From: Avoscillospira sp045579045
GTDB lineage: Bacteria; Bacillota; Clostridia; Oscillospirales; Oscillospiraceae
Assembly: GCA_045579045.1 (NCBI GenBank)
Contig: JAZNLL010000097.1
Coordinates: 1-23,811, forward strand
DNA: 23,811 bases
Reading direction: 5' to 3'
Shown here: positions 13,975-20,822 of the stretch, one piece after another
Position numbering within the stretch: the first letter of the stretch is position 1
Layout of the letters: the number at the start of each line of letters is the position of its first letter
Notes under the pieces: generated by a model
Seen by the model: the letters and a program-made list of their open reading frames with translations, nothing else
What the model was told of the DNA's origin: nothing
The model's database searches: none
Position numbers and translations under genes: made by a program

Positions 13975-14826
13975 ATGAAAAGGAATTTTAAGAAACGATG
14001 GAAAATTCTTAAACAGCTGTGGCAGCCATTCCTGAGCAGCCATATTTCCATCTACACCGCTGCATCCGGTTTTTACATGCTGCTTTCCTTGCTGCCTGCC
14101 ACAGCGCTGCTGCTTTCAATCCTTCGCTTTTTTCCTGCATCTATATCTTATTTACAGCAGGTATTGGAGCAAATTCTGCCCCAAAAATTTCATACTATAG
14201 CCAATTTCATATTCGAGGTGTCTGTGCCGAAAAATTCTGTCGCTCTTGTATCATTATGGGCCATTCTGACCCTATGGACGGCATCCAGGGGCATTGCTTC
14301 CATAGCAGACGGTCTGTCGGAAATTCTCTGCATACACACGGAAATAGGCTTTATGCGCCGCAGAATGGAAGCAATGCTGGGGTTCGTGATTCTGTCTGTA
14401 ATTTTGGCTTTTACTCTTTCGGTACAGATCTTCGGAGAACACGTAATATCCGTCTTCTTTCCTCCTGCGAACTTCACGAGGGCTCTTCACACGCTGCGGT
14501 TTCTCTGTGCCTCTGTGCTGTTATGTATGCTGCTCACGCTTCTGTATCGCGTTCTTCCGGGAATTCGGCTGAGCTTTCGAAGATGCCTCTTCAGCGGTAT
14601 CTTATCCGCATTTTCCTTATCTGCAACATCTTCTTTGTTTTCAATTTATGTAAACCATTTTCAGTCCTATCAAGCGAATTATGGTGGTGTAGGACTTCTG
14701 ATTTTGGGAATTCTATGGATACAGGTTTCTCTATATATTCTGCTTGGCAGCGCCTTAATTATAAACAAATGGATGGATGAAAACTATCGGCCTTTTCAAA
14801 TCATCAGAAGCGCTTTTGGCAGATGA
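13975..14826 (+). CDS. YihY/BrkB family inner membrane protein
   Basis: This 283-residue polytopic protein belongs to the YihY (UPF0761) family, formerly mis-named ribonuclease BN. A basic N-terminus (MKRNFKKRWK) precedes about six transmembrane helices. The family signatures ISIYTAASGFYMLLSLLPA (26-44), LWAILTLWTASRGIASIADGL and the C-terminal YQANYGGVGLLILGILWIQ are clear. Function is unknown; transporter or lipid-related roles have been suggested. The ATG at 13975 has no close ribosome site. AGGAG (13951-13955) is better placed for a TTG at 13960, which would add five residues, so the start is uncertain. The frame stays open far upstream across nrdR, but that part is antisense to nrdR and not protein-like. 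Its start codon overlaps a candidate NrdR box. Confidence 0.85.
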   Translation: MKRNFKKRWKILKQLWQPFLSSHISIYTAASGFYMLLSLLPATALLLSILRFFPASISYLQQVLEQILPQKFHTIANFIFEVSVPKNSVALVSLWAILTLWTASRGIASIADGLSEILCIHTEIGFMRRRMEAMLGFVILSVILAFTLSVQIFGEHVISVFFPPANFTRALHTLRFLCASVLLCMLLTLLYRVLPGIRLSFRRCLFSGILSAFSLSATSSLFSIYVNHFQSYQANYGGVGLLILGILWIQVSLYILLGSALIINKWMDENYRPFQIIRSAFGR

Positions 14827-14846
14827 GTGCGTATGTACCGGCACAG

Positions 14847-14872
14847 GCCTCCCCGGCACAAGCCGGAGAGGC
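14847..14872 (-). terminator. Hairpin downstream of the DUF1540 gene
   Basis: Arms GCCTCCCCGGC and GCCGGAGAGGC enclose an ACAA loop. On the + strand one position is a C-A mismatch, but in - strand RNA it is a G-U pair. The full 11-bp helix therefore forms only in the DUF1540 transcript. No clear U-run follows. Confidence 0.5.
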
Positions 14873-14885
14873 ATTCCGTCACCTT

Positions 14886-15050
14886 TTACTTTCTTGCGAA
14901 AGACAGGCAGTCGGTGCACTGATCGACTGTAGGATTGCTCTCATGAGTGCCGACGACGATCTTGTTCAGAGAGCAGTAGTTCTCCAGATCGCAGTGATGG
15001 GCACACTGGCTGACAGTACATTCAATGGACTTGTTTGCTTTGCTGTTCAT
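14886..15050 (-). CDS. DUF1540 domain small cysteine-rich protein (54 residues)
   Basis: This short gene is read from ATG at 15050 to TAA at 14888-14886. The product has the DUF1540 pattern: IECTVSQCAHHCDLENYC near 9-26, a short beta segment KIVVGTHES, then QCTDCLSF near 44-51. There are six cysteines plus two histidines, which probably bind a metal. DUF1540 proteins are abundant and short in clostridia, sometimes spore-associated; function is unknown. AAAGGGGG lies 8 nt upstream of the ATG. An extended -10, TGTTATAAT on the - strand (TATAAT at 15132-15127), can serve as its promoter. The overlapping + strand open frame at 14823-15176 is a shadow. Confidence 0.82.
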   Translation of the reverse strand: MNSKANKSIECTVSQCAHHCDLENYCSLNKIVVGTHESNPTVDQCTDCLSFARK

Positions 15051-15126
15051 ATCTTTATCCCCCTTTGTTGGATTACGGGATTAGTATGTCTGAAATGGCA
15101 GAACAAACACCTGTATTTTTATTCCA

Positions 15127-15135
15127 ATTATAACA
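15127..15135 (-). promoter_or_regulatory. Extended -10 promoter for the DUF1540 gene
   Basis: TG-T-TATAAT on the - strand lies about 75 nt upstream of the DUF1540 start codon. The -35 position falls inside the upstream iclR-type terminator hairpin and has no consensus, so the extended -10 would have to carry recognition. Confidence 0.45.
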
Positions 15136-15136
15136 A

Positions 15137-15160
15137 AAGGAGGCGGATACCCGCCTCCTT
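15137..15160 (-). terminator. Terminator of the IclR-type regulator gene
   Basis: A perfect 10-bp stem AAGGAGGCGG/CCGCCTCCTT with a 4-nt loop lies 2 nt past the regulator's stop, followed on the - strand by TTGTTAT. It is a compact GC-rich intrinsic terminator. Confidence 0.85.
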
Positions 15161-15161
15161 C

Positions 15162-15914
15162 TTAAAGTTCTTTTGAAATTTTATCTGCTGTTTCCCGCAC
15201 GACCTGCACCGCCTTCTCAAAACGATCCGTTTCAAGCTGGCGGAACATGCCAATAATGCCGATTGCATAACGAACATTTCCATCCGTATCAAATATGGGG
15301 GCCGCAACCGATCTCAAACCAACCTTATATTCTCCGTTTTCGATAGCATAGCCCTGCTGACGGATCTTAGAAAATTCTTTTTGGAGCTGATCTCTTGTGA
15401 CTATAGTGTGCTGGGTATAGGCAAGGAGCTCGGTTCTGCTCAAAAGCTGATCCTGCTCTTCTTCGGTCATGTAGGATAAGAACAGCTTACCCTGAGAGGT
15501 ACAATGTACAGGCAGGCGGCAGCCCATTTCCGCAGACATGGGAAGACCAATTCTATTCTCTGCACGGTCAAGAGTAATGACCTCTCCCCTGTCCAGAATG
15601 GACAGGAATACCGCTTCTCCCGTGTGGTAAGAGACGTGCTGAATAAAGGGTTTTGCCGTTTCAATGATATTCCAGGAATTACTAAGCGTGCAGCCGTACT
15701 CAAAGAGTCGGATGCCAAGCATATATCTTCCCTCCGTATCCTGCGACACCACAGAGGTTTCCCGCATGGTAGAAAGCAATCCATGGATGGTGCTCTTCGG
15801 CCAACCGGTCATTACGCTGATTTCTGCAAGACTCAACGGGCCGGCAGACGCAGCCAGAATATCCAGAAGCTTCATAGCTTTTGCTACCGATTGAATGATT
15901 TTACCTTCCTGCAT
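15162..15914 (-). CDS. IclR family transcriptional regulator
   Basis: This 250-residue cytoplasmic regulator has an N-terminal winged helix-turn-helix (about 8-70), with VAKAMKLLDILAASAGPLSLAEI and MTGWPKSTIHGLLSTM as the HTH. A C-terminal effector-binding IclR domain (about 85-250) includes GEAVFLSILDRGEVITLDR, CRLPVHCTSQGKLFLSY, the loop ENGEYKVGLRSVAAPIFD and YAIGIIGM. The ATG at 15914 follows AAAGGGG; the longer frame upstream overlaps the promoter. No catabolic operon is adjacent, so the target and effector are unknown; feoAB lies upstream on the same strand. The palindrome TTGAATTTCAA over its own -35 hints at autoregulation. Confidence 0.92.
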   Translation of the reverse strand: MQEGKIIQSVAKAMKLLDILAASAGPLSLAEISVMTGWPKSTIHGLLSTMRETSVVSQDTEGRYMLGIRLFEYGCTLSNSWNIIETAKPFIQHVSYHTGEAVFLSILDRGEVITLDRAENRIGLPMSAEMGCRLPVHCTSQGKLFLSYMTEEEQDQLLSRTELLAYTQHTIVTRDQLQKEFSKIRQQGYAIENGEYKVGLRSVAAPIFDTDGNVRYAIGIIGMFRQLETDRFEKAVQVVRETADKISKEL

Positions 15915-15937
15915 GAATCTGTCACCCCTTTTGTTAC

Positions 15938-15966
15938 ATTTTAACACCTTACAATTTGAATTTCAA
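15938..15966 (-). promoter_or_regulatory. Promoter of the IclR-type regulator, with small palindrome over -35
   Basis: On the - strand there is TTGAAA (15966-15961), a 17-bp spacer and TAAAAT (15943-15938). TTGAA-T-TTCAA (15956-15966) covers the -35 and would be a natural autoregulatory site for the encoded dimeric repressor. Confidence 0.7.
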
Positions 15967-15986
15967 CGATATGAAAAAATTTTTAC

Positions 15987-17831
15987 TTAAAATATACAAA
16001 CAATCAAGCGACAACACAGAATACCGATACACGTTGGAAGTACAGCGGACAGAGCCGTCCAAGCCCATGACCCGGATTCCCTCCGCACCGTCAGCAACGT
16101 CGTTCCGCATGGCCAATGAAACAGGATGAACACCAGAACGCACAGTGCTGTCTTAGCTGTCCAGTCTGCACCGTGAAGCATTTCGCCCAATGCCAACACT
16201 GAGGTCTCCTGCAGATATCCTCCATGCAAGATCATAACGACCAATGGCAGCAATAATTCATTTGCAGGAAAAGACAAAATGAACGCAAGCAAAATCACGC
16301 CGTTCATGCCGAGAAACAAACCTGCAGGATGAAGCCAGTTAGCAACATACGAAAGGAGTGAGGTTCCCTCAACCGAAACATTCTGCAGCGCCCAGATCAC
16401 AGCACCTGCCGGCACCGACACAGATACAGCTCTGCCAAGCACAAAGGCAGTCCGATCCAACAAGGAGCGCACAATTATTCTTACGAACTTTGGTCTTCTG
16501 TACGGCGGCAATTCCAAAACGAAACGCGTATCTTGATTATTCAGAACTGTGCGGTTCAGCAGTGCTGAGGACAGGAAGGTCATGCCGACTGAAAACAGCA
16601 CAAAGGCTGTCAGAATCAAGGCAGCGCATAGCCCGTTATCGGCGAAGAACAAGCCAATCAGCGTAATCATAGCCGGAAATCTACCGTTGCATGGCACCAA
16701 GGAATTTGTCACGATTGCCAAGAGTCTCTCTTTGGGAGAGGATATAATCCGACAGCCCATGACACCCACAGCATTACAGCCAAACCCCATGGCCATAGTC
16801 AGAACCTGCTTGCCGCAACCGCCGCAACGCTGAAAACTTCGATCCATCAAAAAAGCCGCTCTCGGCAGATATCCGAAGTCCTCTAAGATTGTAAATAAGG
16901 GAAAGAAAATCGCCATGGGAGGCAGCATAACGGAAACCACGCGTGTTACCGTCATGTAAATACCATCCAACAAAAAGCTCTGCAACCAAAACGGCAGATT
17001 ATTACACCAAATTTTCAGGTATACCAGCAGAGCGTCGAAGGCCGTTTGCAGAGCCTTGGAAGGATAGTTAGCACCCTGTATCGTAATCCAGAATACAGCA
17101 AAGAGAAGCAAAAGCAAAATGAGTCTGCCGCTCCACTTACCCAAAGCAATTCGATCTACGATCGTGCTATGATTTAATTTCTCAGACCTTACCGACTGCT
17201 TTGCGATTTCGCTCGCTCTTCTATTCAAGGCAGAAGCAATTTCTTCCGCATTCATCTCCCCGCTGTCCAACCGATTGGGTCTGGCAACTGTAAACCCGTC
17301 AGAAAGATTTCTTAATCGCTCCTGCAGTTCTTTGAGCCCTTGACCGCTTCCTGCAGATGTTCCGACCACAGGAACACCAAGCTGCCGCTCCAGCAGGTTT
17401 AAATCAACATCTATATGTCTGCGCTTTGCTTCATCCATTAAATTGACACACACCAGCAGCCGATCGGTTATCTCCATAACCTGCAGGATCAGGTTCAGGT
17501 TTCGCTCAAGGCAGGTGGCATCTGCCAACACCAATGTACAGTCTGCCTGCCCGGAACAAATAAATTCCACAGCAACCCGTTCTTCCTCAGATTGTGAAAA
17601 CAAGGAATATGTCCCCGGCAGATCAACCAGTATGTAACCCTTTCCCTTGTATGTATATCTCCCCTGTGCAATCGAAACCGTTTTTCCCGGCCAGTTCCCT
17701 GTATGCTGATTCAATCCGGTGAGCCCGTTGAACAGAGTACTCTTCCCTACATTTGGATTACCCACCAGCGCAATTACAACATCATCAGGAGCCTTCTTCT
17801 TCACAACAAACTCATTCACAGCACCGAACAC
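15987..17831 (-). CDS. feoB: Ferrous iron transport protein B
   Basis: FeoB is the Fe(II) transporter of anaerobes, with an N-terminal GTPase and a membrane domain. In up to 614 residues the G motifs are complete: G1 GNPNVGKST near 24-32, G2 around NWPGKTVS, G3 DLPGTYSL, G4 NLMDEAKRR and G5 TSAGSGQG. The membrane part carries two Gate regions, with GFGCNAVGVMGCRI, SLVPCNGRFPAM and the later GAVIWALQNV. The length is at the short end of the family, mainly from a brief C-terminus. Start is uncertain: AAGGGG directly abuts GTG 17831, and GTG 17819, 11-12 nt on, is an alternative giving 610 residues. It overlaps the feoA stop by 20 nt (or 8 nt with the later start), so the two are coupled. Confidence 0.94.
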   Translation of the reverse strand: MFGAVNEFVVKKKAPDDVVIALVGNPNVGKSTLFNGLTGLNQHTGNWPGKTVSIAQGRYTYKGKGYILVDLPGTYSLFSQSEEERVAVEFICSGQADCTLVLADATCLERNLNLILQVMEITDRLLVCVNLMDEAKRRHIDVDLNLLERQLGVPVVGTSAGSGQGLKELQERLRNLSDGFTVARPNRLDSGEMNAEEIASALNRRASEIAKQSVRSEKLNHSTIVDRIALGKWSGRLILLLLLFAVFWITIQGANYPSKALQTAFDALLVYLKIWCNNLPFWLQSFLLDGIYMTVTRVVSVMLPPMAIFFPLFTILEDFGYLPRAAFLMDRSFQRCGGCGKQVLTMAMGFGCNAVGVMGCRIISSPKERLLAIVTNSLVPCNGRFPAMITLIGLFFADNGLCAALILTAFVLFSVGMTFLSSALLNRTVLNNQDTRFVLELPPYRRPKFVRIIVRSLLDRTAFVLGRAVSVSVPAGAVIWALQNVSVEGTSLLSYVANWLHPAGLFLGMNGVILLAFILSFPANELLLPLVVMILHGGYLQETSVLALGEMLHGADWTAKTALCVLVFILFHWPCGTTLLTVRRESGSWAWTALSAVLPTCIGILCCRLIVCIF

Positions 17832-18051
17832 CCCTTATTCTGCAGCAATCGTCCTTTCGCAGTGCGATCAATGCACCTTTGACCCAGAAGGCCATTGGAG
17901 AACCGGATGGCGCTATGTAAGCACAAACAACACTGCTGCCGGGCAGCATACCGAGATCCTGAAGCCGTTGTCTGAAGTCTGTGCACAGCGAAAGTGTCTG
18001 CACAGCCATGCAGTCACCTGTATTCAATTCGGAGAGATATACCTCAGCCAT
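17812..18051 (-). CDS. feoA: Ferrous iron transport protein A
   Basis: FeoA is a small cytoplasmic SH3-like protein (79 residues) needed for FeoB function. Features are YLSELNTGDCMAVQTL at the N-terminus, FRQRLQDLGMLPGSSV (26-41), the family's RLxxLGxxPG signature, and a C-terminal beta segment GALIALRKDDCCRIRG. The sequence is relatively cysteine-rich. AAGGAG precedes the ATG by about 11 nt, and GAGGGT sits closer. It is the first gene of a feoA-feoB operon. The promoter lies within the tail of the yajC terminator. No convincing Fur or DtxR-type box was identified by eye. Confidence 0.92.
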   Translation of the reverse strand: MAEVYLSELNTGDCMAVQTLSLCTDFRQRLQDLGMLPGSSVVCAYIAPSGSPMAFWVKGALIALRKDDCCRIRGVRCCE

Positions 18052-18081
18052 TACCCTCGCTCCTTCGGTGATATTTAATCC

Positions 18082-18111
18082 ATACTATGAGGAGAAACAG
18101 CATTTTGACAA
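18082..18111 (-). promoter_or_regulatory. feoAB promoter
   Basis: On the - strand there is TTGTCA (18111-18106), an 18-bp spacer and TAGTAT (18087-18082). The -35 immediately follows the T-run of the yajC terminator, so the two transcription units are packed with no spare sequence. Confidence 0.6.
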
Positions 18112-18139
18112 AAAAATCGCTGCCTTTCGGCAGCGATTT
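18111..18139 (-). terminator. yajC intrinsic terminator
   Basis: A perfect 11-bp stem AAATCGCTGCC/GGCAGCGATTT with a 4-nt loop, which on the - strand runs into a T-run ending TTTTGTC. It lies directly after the yajC stop. Confidence 0.92.
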
Positions 18140-18146
18140 AAATTTC

Positions 18147-18509
18147 TTACTTCTTTTCCTTCTTGGCAGCCTTTCTGGCAGCAAGAGCTTCTTCCTTAGC
18201 CTTGGCAGCAGCCTTAACAGCGGTGTTGTTGGTAGAAACAGCCCACTTGGCAAATTCCACACGAACCTTATCAGCGCCGGTCTCGATGACGATATTGTCT
18301 TCCTTAACGCTGACCACATCACCAACGATACCGCCGATGGTAGTGATGTTATCGCCGACCTTCAATGCGTTGCGCATCTCGTTAGCTTCCTTCTTCTTCT
18401 TGTTCTCAGGACGAATGAGGAAGAAGTAGAACACGACGATCATGATAAGCAGCATGGGGAGCATGCCCATAGCGCCGCCTTCAGCAGGTGCAGTTGCAGT
18501 TAAAAACAT
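18147..18509 (-). CDS. yajC: Preprotein translocase subunit YajC
   Basis: YajC is a single-pass membrane accessory of the SecDF-YajC complex, which assists protein export. In 120 residues there is a short N-terminus, one transmembrane helix (about 15-33, LPMLLIMIVVFYFFLIRP), the conserved RPENKKKKEANEMRNALKVGDNI stretch with the GGIVGDVVSV loop, and an Ala/Lys-rich C-terminal tail (about 95-120). It lies downstream of tgt, the common tgt-yajC order, but has its own promoter. GGAGG lies about 8 nt before the ATG. Confidence 0.95.
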   Translation of the reverse strand: MFLTATAPAEGGAMGMLPMLLIMIVVFYFFLIRPENKKKKEANEMRNALKVGDNITTIGGIVGDVVSVKEDNIVIETGADKVRVEFAKWAVSTNNTAVKAAAKAKEEALAARKAAKKEKK

Positions 18510-18531
18510 AATTAAGCCTCCGTAAGTATAG

Positions 18532-18568
18532 TGATACTATTATAATGACAACCTTGCATAAATGCAAG
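18532..18568 (-). promoter_or_regulatory. yajC promoter with palindrome at -35
   Basis: On the - strand there is TTGCAT, a 17-bp spacer and a perfect TATAAT. The -35 is embedded in the 16-bp inverted repeat CTTGCAT-AA-ATGCAAG (18553-18568), which could also be a weak tgt terminator hairpin or an operator. Confidence 0.6.
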
Positions 18569-18575
18569 CATAAAA

Positions 18576-19706
18576 CTAAATTTTCCGATTGAGCTTCTCA
18601 GAATACTCCGCACGGAATTCCTCGAAACGGCCTTCATCCAGAGCTTCACGAATGCATTCCGTCAATTTATTGTAGAAATAGAGATTGTGCATAACGCAAA
18701 GACGCATGGCCAGCATCTCCTCTGCTTTAAACAGGTGGCGGATATAGGCCTTGGTATAGCGTCTACAAACAGGACAGTCACACTCAGGATCAATTGGTGT
18801 CGTATCCAATTCATATTTGGCGTTTTTCATATTGATGGCGCCCTGCCATGTGAACAGTCTGCCGTGACGGGCATTTCGTGCCGGCATAACACAGTCGAAG
18901 AAATCAATGCCTCTGGCAACACCTTCAATAATATTAGACGGTGTACCAACACCCATCAAGTATCTGGGCTTGTCATTGGGCATGTAGGGTTCCACCGCAT
19001 CGATGATCTCGTACATGGTTTCCGTGCTCTCACCCACAGCTAAGCCGCCGATGGCATAACCGGGCAAATCCAGCTTGGCGATTTCCTTCATATGCCAGAT
19101 GCGAAGATCAGGGTAGGTTCCGCCCTGATTAATACCAAACAGAACCTGACCTGGATTGACTGCGTCAGGCTGACTGTTAAGCCGTTCCAGTTCTACTTTA
19201 CAGCGTTCCAGCCAACGATAGGTTCGCTCGCATGATTTTTTCACATAGTCGTAAGGCGCAGGATTCTCCACACACTCGTCAAAAGCCATCGCAATATCAG
19301 AGCCAAGATTGGACTGAATCTGCATACTCTCCTCAGGTCCCATGAAGATCTTGTGGCCGTCAATATGTGATGCAAAATAGACGCCTTCCTCCTTGATTTT
19401 ACGCAAGGAAGAAAGAGAAAAAACCTGAAATCCACCGGAATCAGTCAAAATAGGTCCGTTCCAAGTCATGAACTTATGCAGACCACCCATCTGCTTGACA
19501 ACCTTGTCGCCGGGTCGAAGGTGGAGATGATAGGTGTTGGAAAGCTCTACCTGGGTTCCGATCTTCTCCAGATCGGCGGCGCTCAAAGCACCCTTGATAG
19601 CACCTTGCGTTCCGACATTCATAAACACCGGAGTTTGGACCGTGCCGTGAGGACAGGTAAATTCACCCCGTCTGGCACGTCCCTCTGTTTTCTTTACCTT
19701 AAACAT
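18576..19706 (-). CDS. tgt: tRNA-guanine transglycosylase
   Basis: This enzyme exchanges guanine-34 of GU(N)-anticodon tRNAs for preQ1, the first tRNA-level step in queuosine synthesis; QueA acts next. The 376-residue protein has GTVQTPVFMNVGTQGAIKG near the N-terminus, the LTDSGGFQVFSL active-site motif with its aspartate, and GIDFFDCVMPARNARHG containing the nucleophilic aspartate. The C-terminal zinc site is CDCPVCRRYTKAYIRHLF with a His in MHNLYF. GGAGGAAAG lies just upstream of the ATG. In many Firmicutes tgt directly follows queA; here a 1.2-kb accessory segment separates them and tgt has its own promoter. Confidence 0.97.
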   Translation of the reverse strand: MFKVKKTEGRARRGEFTCPHGTVQTPVFMNVGTQGAIKGALSAADLEKIGTQVELSNTYHLHLRPGDKVVKQMGGLHKFMTWNGPILTDSGGFQVFSLSSLRKIKEEGVYFASHIDGHKIFMGPEESMQIQSNLGSDIAMAFDECVENPAPYDYVKKSCERTYRWLERCKVELERLNSQPDAVNPGQVLFGINQGGTYPDLRIWHMKEIAKLDLPGYAIGGLAVGESTETMYEIIDAVEPYMPNDKPRYLMGVGTPSNIIEGVARGIDFFDCVMPARNARHGRLFTWQGAINMKNAKYELDTTPIDPECDCPVCRRYTKAYIRHLFKAEEMLAMRLCVMHNLYFYNKLTECIREALDEGRFEEFRAEYSEKLNRKI

Positions 19707-19809
19707 AACTTTCCTCCATCAGGAAATAAACATAGCATCATCGATGTTTACGGGATATAGGATGTTACCATTTAACTGAATATACTGAATATAATTCACA
19801 GTTAGCGAT

Positions 19810-19838
19810 ATTATAACCATTTTTCACATCTATTGCAA
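19810..19838 (-). promoter_or_regulatory. tgt promoter
   Basis: On the - strand there is TTGCAA (19838-19833), a 17-bp spacer and a perfect TATAAT (19815-19810). The leader of about 95 nt (19707-19803) contains two tandem copies of ACTGAATAT (+ strand 19775-19783 and 19784-19792). I saw no preQ1 riboswitch signature in it. Confidence 0.75.
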
Positions 19839-19845
19839 GATAAAA

Positions 19846-19868
19846 CGAGGCGGAAGAGATCCGCCTCG
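19846..19868 (-). terminator. Terminator of the toxin-antitoxin operon
   Basis: A 9-bp stem CGAGGCGGA/TCCGCCTCG with a 5-nt loop, followed on the - strand by TTTTA, lies just past the antitoxin stop and only 7 bp from the tgt -35 element. Confidence 0.9.
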
Positions 19869-19882
19869 AACTTACTGTGTGG

Positions 19883-20104
19883 TCAATTGGCATACTTTGA
19901 GAGATTACTCCAATCAATTTCATCCTCAGCTATAAAGCCACTTTTTTCCGCATCTTCAATTTTTGCTCGTTCCTCAGGTGTCACTTTAGTAAAATCAGGG
20001 TCCCAGGCAAGTACGAGCTTCTTGATAAATTCATAAGCAAAATTCTTATCCTCGTCCGGCAGCATATCAAGCATTTTGGCTGCATTCATAGCAATTTCAG
20101 ACAT
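19883..20104 (-). CDS. Probable antitoxin of RelE-type module
   Basis: This 73-residue acidic protein lies immediately downstream of a RelE/ParE-like toxin. The N-terminus (MSEIAMNAAKMLDMLPDEDK) and a helical core (NFAYEFIKKLVLAWDPDF) precede an acidic tail with TPEERAKIEDAEKSGFIAED and EIDW. I recognise the type from clostridial toxin-first modules but cannot place it in a named antitoxin family, and no ribbon-helix-helix is obvious. The ATG at 20104 is chosen over a TTG one codon earlier because GGAGGGG ends 5 nt before it. That ribosome site overlaps the toxin's stop codon. The gene is followed by a strong terminator. Confidence 0.7.
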   Translation of the reverse strand: MSEIAMNAAKMLDMLPDEDKNFAYEFIKKLVLAWDPDFTKVTPEERAKIEDAEKSGFIAEDEIDWSNLSKYAN

Positions 20105-20116
20105 CAATACCCCTCC

Positions 20117-20377
20117 TTACTTGTAAATGTCACCACGGTTTCCAATATCGATGATAAATAGAATTTCAACTTGCTGTTCTTCTCCGTATTTATATATTAC
20201 TCTCCACGAACCAACACGAAGTCGCTTCCGGTTGTCATTATATCCTTGCATTTGTTTTATGTCCCCGATCGGTGGGGTTTTAGTTAGTCCCTTTATGGCC
20301 GACTGAATTCGCAAAACAGAATGACGATCTAATTTGCTCAAAAACTTTAATGCATCTCTTGAATACTTAATGACCAT
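20117..20377 (-). CDS. RelE/ParE family toxin
   Basis: This 86-residue basic protein has the RelE/ParE fold signature. The N-terminal SRDALKFLSKLDRHSVLRI helix pair leads to IGDIKQMQGYNDNRKRLRVG, then SWRVIYKYGEE and a C-terminal VEILFIIDIGNRGDIYK. The conserved R-x-G-x-x-RVIY and RGDIYK elements are present. RelE members cleave mRNA at the ribosome and ParE members poison gyrase; sequence alone does not decide here. The ATG at 20377 follows GAGGTGA. The toxin precedes the antitoxin, the reverse of classical relBE and like higBA. Its own promoter is upstream. Confidence 0.85.
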   Translation of the reverse strand: MVIKYSRDALKFLSKLDRHSVLRIQSAIKGLTKTPPIGDIKQMQGYNDNRKRLRVGSWRVIYKYGEEQQVEILFIIDIGNRGDIYK

Positions 20378-20413
20378 ACGATCACCTCTGCAAGCACTCT
20401 TTGCTATACTTAT

Positions 20414-20441
20414 ATCTTAACAAATTAACAACTAAAGTCAA
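20414..20441 (-). promoter_or_regulatory. Toxin-antitoxin operon promoter with repeat operator candidate
   Basis: On the - strand there is TTGACT (20441-20436), a 16-bp spacer and TAAGAT (20419-20414). The spacer contains two direct copies of TTAACAA on the + strand, starting at 20417 and 20425, which is one helical turn or slightly less apart. This is a plausible autoregulatory site. Confidence 0.6.
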
Positions 20442-20459
20442 TAATATATATCTGTGTAT

Positions 20460-20710
20460 CTACTTTGACAAATTTATACTGGCCTCGTACAATTCATGCG
20501 GAGCAATATCTTGTCCATTACCCCATGCGACACCGTATCGATCCGAAGCCAAATGGACCGTTTTAAATAGTCTTCATCGTTAAGTTTTCCATACCATGAC
20601 CCGGTAATATAAGGTGCAACATCAAACTGCTTGATTTCACCGGTCTCATACTCCAGACGAAGCAGATACTGACCAATGACCTCAACACTCGTTAACTTGG
20701 GTTGTAGCAT
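20460..20710 (-). pseudogene. DUF2442 family gene with a -1 frameshift
   Basis: The open frame 20474-20710 encodes 78 residues. The first 48 match DUF2442 (MLQPKLTSVEVIG, GEIKQFDVAPYITGSWYGKL, NDEDY) but the last 30 do not. In the -1 frame the family's C-terminus appears: FKTVHLASDRYGVAWGNG, then QDIAPHELYEASINLSK and a TAG at 20462-20460. The join is at codons TAT TTA AAA (20569-20561), where one missing T would restore the frame. The same place is a canonical slippery heptamer, T TTA AAA in the zero frame, so programmed -1 frameshifting could also yield the fused product of about 83 residues. A recent base loss is the simpler reading. DUF2442 genes often accompany small toxin-antitoxin-like partners; none of the known kind is adjacent here. 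GGAGGTG precedes the ATG. Confidence 0.8.
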
Positions 20711-20822
20711 ACTACACCTCCGGTTTCATTAAATCAAAATTTGGCAAGAACGCTATTCATTGCTGATGCACAAGCATAAAACTGAGCTCTAAGGATGATT
20801 ATTCAGTCTCTATACACTATTT

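Noticed and set aside
14823..15176. + strand frame of 117 codons after the YihY gene
   Set aside because: Shadow of the - strand DUF1540 gene, whose cysteine pattern is intact.
19707..19803. preQ1 riboswitch before tgt
   Set aside because: No preQ1-I or preQ1-II signature found in the leader by eye; only short tandem repeats are present.
20725..20800. Short - strand peptide (RAQFYACASAMNSVLAKF) between the DUF2442 gene and the orphan ORF, possible remnant
   Set aside because: Too short, no start codon and no recognisable family; could not be distinguished from chance.
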